NCBI GenBank assembly: GCA_030527885.1
Contig: JAUMZY010000004.1
Span: 1 to 64,000, forward strand
Length of the DNA: 64,000 bases
Direction of reading: 5' to 3'
Source of the DNA: Corynebacterium sp.
GTDB lineage: Bacteria > Actinomycetota > Actinomycetes > Mycobacteriales > Mycobacteriaceae
Below are positions 8,288 through 17,598 of this stretch, piece by piece. Position numbers and translations under genes: made by a program. The notes under the pieces were generated by a model. It did no database searches and was not told the origin of the DNA. It was given only the letters and a program-made list of their open reading frames with translations. Numbering within the stretch: position 1 is the first letter of the stretch; each line of letters begins with the position of its first letter.

Positions 8288-9466
8288 TTAGCTTGTCGAC
8301 GACCACAGTTCGGCGCCGGCTCTATCAATAATCTTTGCCGATAGCTTATCACCTATGTCCAAAGTAACGTCCACGTAGTTATCACCTGCACTACTGCGGT
8401 AGGTGATGTGGGTATTCTCCAATTCCAGGCTGGTGGTGGTGGCATTCACAAGCCAAGGGTGTTGACGCCGCAGACTGATGAGGTCCTGGTGAATGCGATA
8501 AAGGGGATGCACTTCACCAGGGTGCTCGGGGAATTCTGGCCGCACGGCATCGTCCCCGCCGAGGCGCTCCTCTTTGATGCCGAGCGCACCTTGTTCATCA
8601 CCGTAGTAGATGGTGGGAATGCCGCCGACCGTCATGAGGATGGTGAGGGCGAGGACAGCCCCATCCGTACCGATTTGGCTGGCGATGCGGGTGACGTCGT
8701 GGTTCCCAATGAAGGTTGTGGGGGTGAAGTACTCCAAAAACGTGTTGTGGCGTTGGAGGTTCCAGTCGAGTTCGAAGAAGTTTTTGTCACGGATGCTGGA
8801 CCAAATGGACTTCCACAACTCGTACTGGGTGATCGAATCTACTTTCGACTGTTCGACAAATTCGACATAATCGCCGTGGATGACTTCGCCCATGATCCAG
8901 GCTTCGGGGTATTCGGCCTTCACTTGGGGGATGACTTGGGCCCAGAAGTCGGTGGGGATGGAATAAGCGGCATCGAGCCTCCAGCCGTCAATGCCGGCAG
9001 CCAACCAATGATTCATAACTTTTACCACAAAATCAACGGTGTGGGGGTTACTGTGATCGAAGCGAATGAGGGATTGATGCCCTTCGAAAACATTGGGGGT
9101 GCCGTCGGGGTGGACGTCGAAAAGCTCCGGGCGGGTGAAGGTAGCGGCCGCGTGGCTGAATACCCCGTCGAAAAGCAAGCGTAAGCCCCGTTTTTTGCAT
9201 TCCGCAATGAGGTTGGCGAGGTCATCACTGTCGCCTAATCGGGGGTCGATTTCGAAGTAATCTGTGGTATCATAGCCATGACTTTGGGACGTAAAAATCG
9301 GCCCCAATAAGAGTCCGGAGGCGCCAAGATCGACAGCGTAATCAAGCCAATTAATTAGTCTTGACAATCGGTGATGTGTGCCTTGCTCGGTTTCGCGGAT
9401 GGGTGCCCCGCTAAAACCTAAGGGATATATCTGCCACCATAATGCGTGACCAGTCCAGTTTGTCAT
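8288..9466 (-). CDS. GH13 alpha-amylase family glycosidase
   Basis: 392 residues without signal peptide, so cytoplasmic. The (beta/alpha)8 barrel shows the GH13 signatures in order: LLFDGVFSH (region I), GWRLDAAYS with the nucleophile Asp (region II), MGEVIHGDY with the acid/base Glu (region III) and FIGNHDVTR with the third Asp (region IV). The lack of a large C-terminal domain and the family motifs fit a maltodextrin- or trehalose-type hydrolase; exact substrate unknown. The start ATG 9466 has AAGGAGCAAC upstream. Three copies of the dispersed motif GCTTNTCGACG lie inside it, one touching the stop codon. Confidence 0.88.
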   Translation of the reverse strand: MTNWTGHALWWQIYPLGFSGAPIRETEQGTHHRLSRLINWLDYAVDLGASGLLLGPIFTSQSHGYDTTDYFEIDPRLGDSDDLANLIAECKKRGLRLLFDGVFSHAAATFTRPELFDVHPDGTPNVFEGHQSLIRFDHSNPHTVDFVVKVMNHWLAAGIDGWRLDAAYSIPTDFWAQVIPQVKAEYPEAWIMGEVIHGDYVEFVEQSKVDSITQYELWKSIWSSIRDKNFFELDWNLQRHNTFLEYFTPTTFIGNHDVTRIASQIGTDGAVLALTILMTVGGIPTIYYGDEQGALGIKEERLGGDDAVRPEFPEHPGEVHPLYRIHQDLISLRRQHPWLVNATTTSLELENTHITYRSSAGDNYVDVTLDIGDKLSAKIIDRAGAELWSSTS

Positions 9467-9629
9467 TGTTGCTCCTTATATTTGTGCGGGATAATCACCA
9501 AAGTACCCCATTATATCAACGCCCACCTGCCAATTTTCGCCCACATGGGCAGGTGGAACATCTGAGGGGTTAGCAAACTTCCAGTTTTATAAGTAATGAA
9601 ATGCTATTAGATGATTTGGAGCTAGCATC

Positions 9630-11128
9630 ATGCGCTTTTTCCGCGCGACTGTTGTGGCATGCAGTGTGCTGACACTCACCGCCTGTTCAACCTTTAACCA
9701 ACCTAGGGAGGGAACCACAGCCGCACCGCCAGCCACCAGCACGCAAACCGCAGCCCCTTCATCGACGCAAGAAGCAGCACGAAAAATGCCGGCCAGCACC
9801 GTTGGGGAAATGCTCAGCGCCAACACCTACCAGCCGGAGCAGAACAACTTCGGCATTTTCCGCCCCTGCACCGTTGACATCAGCCCGGAGCAGTGGCGAG
9901 GCCTCGGGTGGACGATCAATAACCCCACCGAAACCCATGAAGTTTTCGACCAACCCAGCACAACAAGTGTCACTTGCTTCATCAAGGCCATTCCAGGAAA
10001 AACCAGGGCTCAGCGCGGTTCGCCGTAACGATGAATGATTATTACGACGTGGTCAAACTCGATAGTGTGCGGCAAACCAAGCAGGATCTGAGCGGGCTGA
10101 AGGTTAACATGCCGGAGAATTACTATATTTACGACAATTCGGAGGATGACCAAAGCCGACATTGCTTCGCCGGTGTGCTGACAAAGCGGGGACGGCTGGA
10201 GTTTGATTACACTTCCCCATTTATTGATAACACCACCACCGGCAAGGAAAAAGTATGCCAGACCGCGGTGGATTCACTGCAAAAATACTAGATATGCCCC
10301 TCGCCGGTGCCCCGGCCCCGCATTGGAGTTTCTACCAGCACCTACACCTGGGCAGCCCTCCCAAGAAGCCCCGGCGCCAACCGCACCGAATGGCCCCCCA
10401 AACGTTGAAGACCGCATTGGGTGCGCGGTTGTATGACCCCAAGGCGAAGGTCATGGGGATGTTCCGTGGGTGTCGGGAAATTTCGGCGGAGCAGTGGCAA
10501 AGCATTGGGTTTACGCAGTTTGATGATCCAACCACGGTAATTTCCAGTGAATTGCCTTCGCCTTTTGATTCGTGCATGTATCGGACGGGCCCTACGGATG
10601 ATGAGTTCCGGGAATTGTTTACGTTGCAGACCTCCTATAAGACGTGGGAGGAAGCCAATAAGGATATGCGGCCGGTGACGGCGAAGGTGAATAAGCCGGA
10701 GAATTTTTATATCTTCGATATTCCAGAGGCCAAAGAGCAGCAGTGTCCGGTGGGGGTTGTGACTGCGCGGGGCCGCATCGTTGGTACGTATGGGCAGCAT
10801 AAGAGTGTGGAGCCGGCTATCACGAAGAATCAGGCGTGCCAGCGGGCGGTAGACCACCTGCAGCAGGTATTTAAGTTGCAGTATGATCCCGCCGGCGCAG
10901 CCCTCGGATTCTGCCACCGCGCCACCGAAATCATCGAAATCACCGGAAGCGCCGGTGGAAACAGAGGCGGCTGGGTCGCAGCAGCCAGGGAATCAACCGG
11001 GTGCCAGCCCTGATGCGAATCCGGGTTCGGAGCCGAAGCGGGCGCCGGAGGCTAACGGCACTGCCAATCCGGCAGGGGCTGCTCCTGGTGGCGCTGCATC
11101 GTCGGCATCTAACACGAGTGGAGCGTAA
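9630..11128 (+). pseudogene. Tandem two-domain DUF3558-like lipoprotein, multiply frameshifted
   Basis: A signal peptide with lipobox LTLTAC opens the gene (MRFFRATVVACSVLTLTAC), followed by a Thr/Ala/Pro linker. Two copies of a DUF3558-like domain follow: the first has FRPCTVDISPEQW then PENYYIYD and GVLTKRGRLEFDY; the second has FRGCREISAEQW, KPENFYIFD and GVVTARGRIVGTY. A proline/alanine-rich tail ends at 11128. To read this through, the frame must change about five times: in the A run near 9997, at an A run near 10280, in C-rich tracts near 10320 and 10397, and near 10885. It is therefore a decayed gene or carries clustered sequence errors. Function of the family is unknown. Confidence 0.7.
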
Positions 11129-11131
11129 ATC

Positions 11132-12455
11132 ATGATGAAACCTGTTCGTATTTTCCTTGCTGTTGCTGGTTTGATTTTTGTGAGTGGTTGTTCGGGGTTG
11201 CCCGCGTCACTGTTGGCTGGTGGGGGTTCGGAAACCAGCACGCCGGCGACGACGAGTGCCGCTGAGACCACTAAAGCGGCTGAATCTTCGACGGCCCCGA
11301 AGAAGGCTGCTTCGGATCAGACGTTGGGGCAGTTGTTGGGCATTGGGCAGTACACGACGCAGCAAGCTGGTCAAGCGGCTTTTAATCCGTGTGCGGAGAT
11401 TTCAAAGGAGCAGTTAGCGTCGTTGGGGTTGAAGGAGGGGGCAAACAATCCTGACGATAATATCGCCACTTATGCTTCTTGCTTGCTCAAGATGCAGCAG
11501 TCGCAGCCGGATCCGGTGGTGTCGGTTTCTACTGTGTCTAATGGTTTCGCCGTTGGATAATCAGTTAAAAGATGGTGCGCGGCTTGATAGTGTGAAGATT
11601 GATAAGCCTGGTTATGCGTATCTTTATGCACCTAATACTGCGCGGTATCGGGATCAGTGTGCGGCGGGGTTGATGACTAATCAGGGTCGGTTTGAGGTTC
11701 ATTATGGGGAGTTTTCCAATAAGGTTGCGGATCTGGCAGCGGAGTTGACGTGTAAGAAGGCTGTTGGGATTTTACAGGGCATCTTGAGTTTGCATGTGCA
11801 GACCCCAGCACTGGCAGCCCCGGCAGCCCCGGCGGCACCAGCAGCACCGGCAACGTCGGCTGCAAGCCCGGCGCCGGCGGCGTCGCAAAGTTCGAATGCG
11901 CTGACCATGAGTTATGCGGAAGCGTTGGGGGCGGGCGAGTTCGGGCCTGATGATAATGTGCGCAGGACTTTTAACCCGTGTCAGGAAGTGACGAAGCAGC
12001 AGTGGGAAAGCCTCAATTTGAAGATCAAGTCGGAGGAGAAGAAAACTGCGGATAAGAATGTGACGAGCCATGATAAGCATCCGGAGGCGGAGCGTGATCA
12101 TCAGTGCTTCTTTGCTGCTGCGGCGGCGGATCCTGCTGGGTTGGAAACCGCGCAGGTGCAAACGCACTATGCCCTGGCTGGTGATTCTGTGGGGTTCGGG
12201 CAGGAGTTGATCAATGTGAATGTGCAGAAGCCTGACTATATTGCGCTTTATGACTCGCTCAATCCTGTTAAGAATGAATGCACTGCGGAAGTGGTGACGA
12301 ATCGGGGCCGCATGGCTGTGTCTGCGAAGCTCAAGGGTGATGCAGATCCGAAGCCGACGAAGAGTGCGGCCTGCCAGAAGGCTATTGATTTGGTGAATCA
12401 AATGAGCAATCTCAAGGCTGAGGCTGCGGAAAATCCGCTCCATAAGGGGGCATAA
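11132..12455 (+). pseudogene. Second two-domain DUF3558-like lipoprotein, frameshifted
   Basis: The start at 11132 gives a signal peptide with lipobox LIFVSGC. Domain 1 begins LGQLLGIGQYTTQQA and FNPCAEISKEQLASLG; the frame is lost near 11555 and resumes as PLDNQLKDGARLDSVKI in the frame that continues to 12455. Domain 2 has FNPCQEVTKQQWESLNL, QKPDYIALYD and AEVVTNRGRMAVS. An alanine/proline repeat tract (APAAPAAP, about 11815-11880) links the domains. One base insertion is enough to explain the break. It follows the first lipoprotein gene by three bases and shares its layout, so it arose by duplication. Confidence 0.7.
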
Positions 12456-12608
12456 GGGGCCATAAATAGGGGGTGCCGCGAAATTACCCCATGTTGAATG
12501 GTGCTACCTGCATGTTTTGTGTGCGCATGGGGTAAAGACTCGATCTATGGGTAATGCAAGTTTTAGGCTATAAGTAAATTGTGTTCGAATTCATATGGAG
12601 ATAAATCA

Positions 12609-13466
12609 ATGCGTGCAATCCGACCGGTGCTGGTCGCTATGAGTGTTTTGTTACTCAGCGGTTGTGTGGTGCCCAATATCAGTAGCCTCATTGATGTGCC
12701 GGGGAATTCTACCGATCAAACGCCTGATTCTGAGGACTCTGGGGGTGGCGGCAACAAGGGGCTTCCGAGTACCAGTCCTAAAACTGGTGAGAGAGGTGGT
12801 ACTTTTGCGGAGAGCTTGGGAGCGGGTGCATATTCCCCCAAGGAGTTAGGCAACAAGTTGTTTAGCCCGTGTGTGGAAATCACAGAGGATCAGTGGAAGA
12901 GCTTGGGCTGGCGAGTCGATGATACCTCTAAGGATAAATATGCAAACACCAGTACATACTGCACTTTGAAGTCCACGGAGAAAGGCGATGCCGGCAATAT
13001 CATCATGGCTTCGATTCGTACCGGTAATGAACGCTATGAGGATTTGATGGATCATTCCGAGGAACTGCCGGATATTCAAGTGCATAAACCGGAAAACGTC
13101 TACCTTTATGATTCTGGTAATTCTTCTAACGATTCAGAATGCAGCGCTGGCTTAGTGACTAACCGCGGCAGGCTGGAGGTGACCTACCGCAATTACAATA
13201 GTCGATCCCAGAAAACAGATAAGACGGAAATCTGCCAGCACGCCACTGATTTGATGGTGAATATGCTGAATCTGCCCATTGAATCTGCTGATGGTTCAGG
13301 ACAACCAACGACGAGCCACCCGGCTAACCCCACAAACACACCTTCGCATTCTACGGAGCGGCAGCCAGGACAGGTTTCAAAGCAGCCACAAGAGTCGAAG
13401 TCTTCTGAGCGTAATCAGCCCGCGCCGGAACGAGTGAAAAACTCCACCAGCCCAAACATGGCGTAA
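12609..13466 (+). CDS. Single-domain DUF3558-like lipoprotein
   Basis: 285 residues from ATG 12609, which has GGAG at 12597-12600; an upstream ATG at 12579 would add ten residues ahead of the signal peptide. Lipobox LLLSGC lies near residue 17-22. The single domain contains FSPCVEITEDQWKSLGW, KPENVYLYD and AGLVTNRGRLEVTY, the same landmarks as in the two neighbours. The last 70 residues are rich in Pro, Ser, Thr and Gln, probably a cell-wall-spanning tail. It is the only intact member of the cluster. The molecular role is not known; the family is typical of actinobacterial envelopes. Confidence 0.8.
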   Translation: MRAIRPVLVAMSVLLLSGCVVPNISSLIDVPGNSTDQTPDSEDSGGGGNKGLPSTSPKTGERGGTFAESLGAGAYSPKELGNKLFSPCVEITEDQWKSLGWRVDDTSKDKYANTSTYCTLKSTEKGDAGNIIMASIRTGNERYEDLMDHSEELPDIQVHKPENVYLYDSGNSSNDSECSAGLVTNRGRLEVTYRNYNSRSQKTDKTEICQHATDLMVNMLNLPIESADGSGQPTTSHPANPTNTPSHSTERQPGQVSKQPQESKSSERNQPAPERVKNSTSPNMA

Positions 13467-13575
13467 CCAGGAATTGATGGCTAGCTAAGCCCTCGCCTTC
13501 CCTAACATCCCCTTTCTTGTGACCCCGGTGGTGATCTAAGAAGGGGTTTCACCCTCCCACCCTTTGAACATGTAT

Positions 13576-13602
13576 AAAACCCCAGCCCGAAGGCTGGGGT
13601 TT
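13576..13602 (-). terminator. Terminator after tRNA-Phe
   Basis: Inverted repeat AACCCCAGCC (13578-13587 region) with GGCTGGGGTT (13592-13601) around a short loop, followed on the minus strand by T-rich sequence. It lies directly beyond the tRNA-Phe 3' end. Confidence 0.75.
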
Positions 13603-13604
13603 GG

Positions 13605-13680
13605 TGGTGGCACGGACCAGGATCGAACTGGTGACCTTCCACTTTTCAGGCGGACGCTCTACCGACTGAGCTACCGCGCC
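13605..13680 (-). tRNA. tRNA-Phe (GAA)
   Basis: The minus-strand sequence folds as a full cloverleaf of 76 bases. The acceptor stem is GGCGCGG with CCGTGCC; discriminator A and an encoded CCA follow. The D arm is AGCTCAGTCGGTAGAGC; the anticodon loop CTGAAAA gives GAA; the T arm contains GTTCGATCC. Confidence 0.96.
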
Positions 13681-13702
13681 ACTTGGTTGCATACACAACC
13701 AG

Positions 13703-13776
13703 CGACCCTGACGGGACTTGAACCCGCGACCTCCGCCGTGACAGGGCGGCGCGCTAACCAACTGCGCCACAGGGCC
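13703..13776 (-). tRNA. tRNA-Asp (GTC), copy 1
   Basis: A 74-base cloverleaf with acceptor GGCCCTG/CAGGGTC, D arm GGCGCAGTTGGTTAGCGC, anticodon loop CTGTCAC (anticodon GTC) and T arm GGTTCAAGTCC. CCA is not encoded. It is identical to the second tRNA-Asp at 14639-14712 and lies 22 bp upstream of tRNA-Phe. Confidence 0.96.
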
Positions 13777-14164
13777 GTGACACACAGGTGTGTGCACGAC
13801 TGATAACAATACACAGCAGAATAAAAAATAGGCAAATCAGCAGGTGGAATGCTGCTTTAAGTGCCCTTAATCAGGCAATGCGGCAAACATGCTAGATGTT
13901 TGCTTCTCGACGCCTCCAGCCTGGTTAGCATTCTTGATCGCCAACGCGGGACAAGTAAGCGGTTACGAAAAGATCATAAGAATATTCTTTCCATTGACAA
14001 CAATCATCTTAAGTTCCAGAATAATATGACAGCAAAATTAAGCCCGCATCTAACACCATGAACGATATGGCATTATCTGTCTTCTCGCTTTATCCCTGAC
14101 AAGTAGAAAGGGTGCATCATGTGCCAAGCAATGCCAGTTGCCTACTTCTACGCTCCGTGGTTCC

Positions 14165-14534
14165 ATGCTTGATGTTGCATATGGATTTAACCTTAGCTTC
14201 CCATACTTCAGCATGATCGCCATTCCGATCGTGTTCGCACTTACGGTAATCCCTATAGTCATCGCCACCATCATTGTTACACGTGCCAACTGGTATGGCC
14301 GTAGCCTTACAAAAGATAACCGCAGCTTGACATTATGCTTTTACCAACGCGACACTACCCGCGTTGGGATTCCTCAATCTACTGCCCTTCTGGTTAGGCC
14401 TAGAGCATTTCATCATTAACATGTCATACGCTATGTCTTTTCTCGTACTGTTCACGATAGCAATCATTAGTAATCAGGTACGCAGTGCCCCCATCTCTCA
14501 ACACGCCGGTGTCCAACGAACTTGTAACTACTAG
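14165..14534 (+). pseudogene. Degraded small membrane protein
   Basis: From ATG 14165 a frame encodes a hydrophobic helix (IAIPIVFALTVIPIVIATII) and loses its sense near 14335. Another frame then encodes more hydrophobic sequence (LGFLNLLPFWLGLEHFIINM, then FLVLFTIAIIS) to a TAG at 14532-14534. Joined, this would be a membrane protein of about 120 residues. No family recognised; it may be chance hydrophobicity. Confidence 0.35.
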
Positions 14535-14599
14535 CTCCGGGTAATTGTGAAGTTGGGTTCGTCAATAAGTGAACGCCACTTTTGTATATCTGGAAACGC

Positions 14600-14628
14600 A
14601 AAAAATGGCGAGAAGGTTTCTTCTCGCC
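14600..14628 (-). terminator. Terminator after second tRNA-Asp
   Basis: GGCGAGAA (14607-14614) pairs with TTCTCGCC (14621-14628); on the minus strand the stem is followed by ATTTTTT. It ends the tRNA-Glu/tRNA-Asp transcript. Confidence 0.85.
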
Positions 14629-14638
14629 AACAAATTTG

Positions 14639-14712
14639 CGACCCTGACGGGACTTGAACCCGCGACCTCCGCCGTGACAGGGCGGCGCGCTAACCAACTG
14701 CGCCACAGGGCC
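14639..14712 (-). tRNA. tRNA-Asp (GTC), copy 2
   Basis: Same 74-base sequence as copy 1, including anticodon GTC and acceptor GGCCCTG/CAGGGTC. It follows tRNA-Glu by 39 bp on the minus strand and precedes its own terminator. Confidence 0.96.
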
Positions 14713-14751
14713 ATATTTAGTTAAAACACCCTGGGTTACAGGGCGTTCTAG

Positions 14752-14824
14752 TACTCCCAACGGGATTCGAACCCGTGTTACCGGCGTGAAAGGCCGGCGT
14801 CCTAGGCCCCTAGACGATGGGAGC
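14752..14824 (-). tRNA. tRNA-Glu (TTC)
   Basis: A 73-base cloverleaf: acceptor GCTCCCA/TGGGAGT with a G·U first pair, D arm TCGTCTAGGGGCCTAGGA, anticodon loop CTTTCAC (TTC), T arm GGGTTCGAATCCC. CCA not encoded. First gene of the tRNA cluster. Confidence 0.96.
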
Positions 14825-14917
14825 TAGTGCGTTTTACCGCAGCTGGAGAAAACTATACTTGAAACAACACGTGTTAACAAAATCACTGGTAAAAGCAGGT
14901 TATGGTATAATGAAACG

Positions 14918-15724
14918 ATGAAAAGTTTCTCGCAGGTTGATGTTTTTGGTGCTTCTGCTTTCGCCGGCAATCCCGTCGCAGTCATCCACAACGCCGACGA
15001 TCTGACTGACGCACAAATGCAGCGCATCGCTCACTGGACTAACCTCAGCGAAACAACATTCCTGCTCTCCCCCACCCAACCCGGCGCGGACTATCGGGTG
15101 CGGATTTTCACCCCTGGCAGGGAGCTACCGTTTGCGGGGCACCCCACGTTGGGGAGCGCGCATGCTTGGTTGGGGGCAGCTGGGTTGGATAAGACGGAGT
15201 TGGTGCAGGAGTGTGCTGCCGGGTTGGTGACGGTGCGCAAGGTTGATGGGGTGTGGCATTTTGCTGCGCCGCCTACGGTACGATCCGGCCCGTTGAGCGA
15301 TGCGGAACTGGCAACACATATGGCAGCTTTGGGGTTGACTGAGGTGGTTGACCATCAGTGGGTGGATAATGGCGCAGGGTGGGCGGCGCTGGAGGTGGAA
15401 TCTGCAGAGATTGTGCGGTCGATACGGCCGGATTTCACGCAGGCGCCTGATCTCATCGTGGGGGTTGTGGGTCCGGATGCTTCGGGGTGGGAGATTCGGG
15501 CGTTTGCGCCGGGGGCTGGGATTGCTGAGGACCCGGTGACGGGTAGTTTGAATGCGTCGGTGGCGCAGTGGTTTGTGCGCACGGGGAAGGCGCAGGGTAG
15601 TTACACGGTGCGGCAGGGTGGCAATGTGGGCCGGGATGGCTTGGTGCATATTGTTGCTGATGGTGATGAGGTGTGGGTTGGGGGCGCGACGCACACTGTT
15701 GTGCAAGGGCAGATTGATGCCTGA
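14918..15724 (+). CDS. PhzF-family isomerase
   Basis: 268 residues, family length. The N-terminal half starts QVDVFGASAFAGNPVAV, and E45 in NLSETTF matches the catalytic glutamate of PhzF-type isomerases; GRELPFAGHPTLGSAHAWL and the repeat half with GAGIAEDPVTGSLNASVAQW complete the two-lobed diaminopimelate-epimerase fold. Substrate unknown; no phenazine genes nearby. Its stop overlaps the next gene's start. Codon use changes sharply near 15120, from C/A-ending codons to G/T-ending ones, and stays so through the next gene. Confidence 0.88.
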   Translation: MKSFSQVDVFGASAFAGNPVAVIHNADDLTDAQMQRIAHWTNLSETTFLLSPTQPGADYRVRIFTPGRELPFAGHPTLGSAHAWLGAAGLDKTELVQECAAGLVTVRKVDGVWHFAAPPTVRSGPLSDAELATHMAALGLTEVVDHQWVDNGAGWAALEVESAEIVRSIRPDFTQAPDLIVGVVGPDASGWEIRAFAPGAGIAEDPVTGSLNASVAQWFVRTGKAQGSYTVRQGGNVGRDGLVHIVADGDEVWVGGATHTVVQGQIDA

Positions 15725-16307
15725 GGAGTATTGGAATCATAATTCGGCGTATCATCCGTGGATTTTGCGGCAGATTGCAGGCCGGGCGGGGTTGGTGGCG
15801 TTGGATGTGGGTTGTGGTGAGGGATTGTTGTTGCAGCGGTTGGCGCCGCAGTGTGCGACGTTGGTGGGGATTGATCCGGATCCGGTGAGTATCAAGCGGG
15901 CTGCGGCGCGGGGGTTGGATGCAACGTTGGCGCCGGTGCTTTTCGACGATTTCACGTACGAACATCAGTTTGATTTGATCACTATGGTGGCGACTCTGCA
16001 TCACATGGAGTTGGAGCCCACGTTGCTGAAGGCCAAGGAATTGTTGAAGCCGGGTGGGCAGCTTCTTGTGGTGGGGTTGGCTGCCCGCAAGTCTGTGGTG
16101 GATTGGTTGTACACGGTGGGTATTGTTCCGATTGCGCTGGTGGGTTCCGCGGTGCACCGGGAAACCCGGGACATTGGGGTGCGGATTGCGCAGCCCGGGG
16201 TTAGTGTGGCTGAGGTGCGGGAATGTGCTGGAAGGTTGTTGCCTGGTGCCAAGATTCGCCGGGGTGTGTATCACCGGTTTTTGTTGTCGTGGGTTGCCGT
16301 GGGTTAA
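15717..16307 (+). CDS. SAM-dependent class I methyltransferase
   Basis: 196 residues from ATG 15717, overlapping the end of the PhzF gene by eight bases; longer starts would lie inside PhzF. Motif I is LVALDVGCGEG (SAM binding), followed by the acidic strand end LVGIDPDP; the motif II/III region reads LITMVATLHHMELEP and LLKPGGQLLVVGL. It resembles small-molecule methyltransferases of the UbiE/biotin type. No active-site residue shows the substrate. G/T-ending codons dominate. Its stop overlaps the convergent gene by four bases. Confidence 0.85.
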   Translation: MPEEYWNHNSAYHPWILRQIAGRAGLVALDVGCGEGLLLQRLAPQCATLVGIDPDPVSIKRAAARGLDATLAPVLFDDFTYEHQFDLITMVATLHHMELEPTLLKAKELLKPGGQLLVVGLAARKSVVDWLYTVGIVPIALVGSAVHRETRDIGVRIAQPGVSVAEVRECAGRLLPGAKIRRGVYHRFLLSWVAVG

Positions 16308-17575
16308 AGATTGATCGTGATGATGTTGTGGTTGTTTGGCAGTCTTGCGAGCGCTTTGCGTAGTTCTCGGCGTTGCCGAAAGCCAGCGGCGAGAACGAGT
16401 AAACAGGTTTCATCATTAATATTCATGTGGGTGTTGAGCATCATCCCAAAGGAACGTAATCTGACCATGCAAAAGTTTATTCGATTAATTTGGGTGGGCA
16501 TTTGCGATAGCAGTGGCATGCCGTAGAAGACCAGTTTGAAGAAGAGTTCCGCGTCTTGCATCGTGCGAAGTCCTGGCATGGAGCGATGCCAGTGGGCTTC
16601 GGCGTATCTGCCGAATATTTCAGCACGGATATAGGCTGATTGTACGTCTGTGATGGGTTGGTAGAAGTCGGGGTAGAAGGTTTCCAATTCGGCTATGGTG
16701 GCGCTGACGAGGTCCACCATGACTTCAGTGACGTATTCGCGGCGGTTTGCGGAATATTCGAGAATCTGGTCAACTTTTTGGTCTTGGTTTTTGAGGTATG
16801 CGGTGGCATATTCAGGGAATTTCCTGGCGGTGAGTCGTACCGCTTCGTACCTATCTCCGCCTTTTTCGAGCTGTTTAGTGTAATAGGTCTGGCTTTTGTC
16901 GGTGCAGAGCCATTGTTCAAAGCGGCTGCGAAAAGCTTCATAGTTGACCCAGGATTTATCGTAAGTGACGATGTCCCTGGGGGTGAGGAGCACATAGGTG
17001 TCGTGGAAGGCGAGGAGTTCGTAGGTTGCGGATTCCCATTTTTCGGTGGTGTAGTCAAAGTAGGCGCGTTCTACGTGGAATTTTTTACGGTGGTGGGGTT
17101 TGAGATAGGTGCAGGCTATGTATTGGGTGTATTCCAGCAGGTAGGGTTTGATGATGTTGCTGGTGAAACTGCTCATGTGGTCTTTGACCAGCGACCTAGA
17201 CATCAGCATGATTTTTTCCAATCGGCTTTGGCCGCGGCGCATGGCAAGTGTGCGTTGAACTTCTTTAGCGAAGGTTCTACTAAGCCTGGGGGTTCGGTTG
17301 CGCAGCACACCCCTGCCCAGCCTGTCTTCTTTTATGTCGTGGAAGCAGAACCATTCGTCGAGTTGATCGAAGCTGAGTTGCCGCCCGGCACGGTCGGAAA
17401 GGAACCGCAGGTATTTGCTGATGCACCGGTATGCCGTGGGGTTGATGTGCCGTATGAGGAAAGAGTCAACGCATAGGGGCAGATCAGAGATGAGACAAAT
17501 GTCGAGGATGCGGTATTTTTCCATGACATGCACAGGCACTTCGAAGTAGCTACTGAAGTAGAATGGTGCGAGCAT
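16304..17575 (-). CDS. Unrecognised 423-residue protein
   Basis: I do not recognise this protein. It begins MLAPFYFSSYFEVP, has a purine-rich ribosome site (GAGAGG) before ATG 17575, and lacks a signal peptide or clear membrane segment. It is rich in aromatic and charged residues. A distinctive block is ATYELLAFHDTYVLLTPRDI, then VTYDKSWVNYEAF, which looks like a conserved core; the N-terminal third has HINPTAYRCISKYLRFLS. No nucleotide-binding loop or nuclease motif is evident. It follows the DUF1345-like gene by 23 bp and is probably co-transcribed with it. Role unknown. Confidence 0.7.
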   Translation of the reverse strand: MLAPFYFSSYFEVPVHVMEKYRILDICLISDLPLCVDSFLIRHINPTAYRCISKYLRFLSDRAGRQLSFDQLDEWFCFHDIKEDRLGRGVLRNRTPRLSRTFAKEVQRTLAMRRGQSRLEKIMLMSRSLVKDHMSSFTSNIIKPYLLEYTQYIACTYLKPHHRKKFHVERAYFDYTTEKWESATYELLAFHDTYVLLTPRDIVTYDKSWVNYEAFRSRFEQWLCTDKSQTYYTKQLEKGGDRYEAVRLTARKFPEYATAYLKNQDQKVDQILEYSANRREYVTEVMVDLVSATIAELETFYPDFYQPITDVQSAYIRAEIFGRYAEAHWHRSMPGLRTMQDAELFFKLVFYGMPLLSQMPTQINRINFCMVRLRSFGMMLNTHMNINDETCLLVLAAGFRQRRELRKALARLPNNHNIITINL

Positions 17576-17598
17576 AAAATACCTCTCGTTTTATGTGA

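Larger units (their letters stand above)
13777..14638. other. 862-bp segment between two identical tRNA-Asp genes
   Basis: The segment is flanked by identical 75-bp tRNA-Asp copies in direct orientation. It holds one degraded membrane-protein frame (14165-14534), a copy of the dispersed 11-mer at 13902-13912, and a terminator for the upstream tRNA pair. No integrase or transposase is visible. It may be the remnant of an element inserted at tRNA-Asp or the product of a local duplication. Confidence 0.5.

Noticed and set aside
9974-10040. Programmed -1 frameshifting in the first lipoprotein gene
   Set aside because: The A run could allow slippage, but four more frame changes follow in both directions, and the copies without shifts show no need for it.
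13861-14061. 66-residue open frame in the tRNA-Asp insert
   Set aside because: Composition looks random, no ribosome site.
14918-16307. Phenazine-type biosynthetic cluster
   Set aside because: Only a PhzF-fold protein and one methyltransferase are present; no other pathway gene nearby.
16640-17476. Long plus-strand frame opposite the 423-residue gene
   Set aside because: Shadow of the minus-strand gene: repetitive Val/Gly/Phe composition and no start signal.
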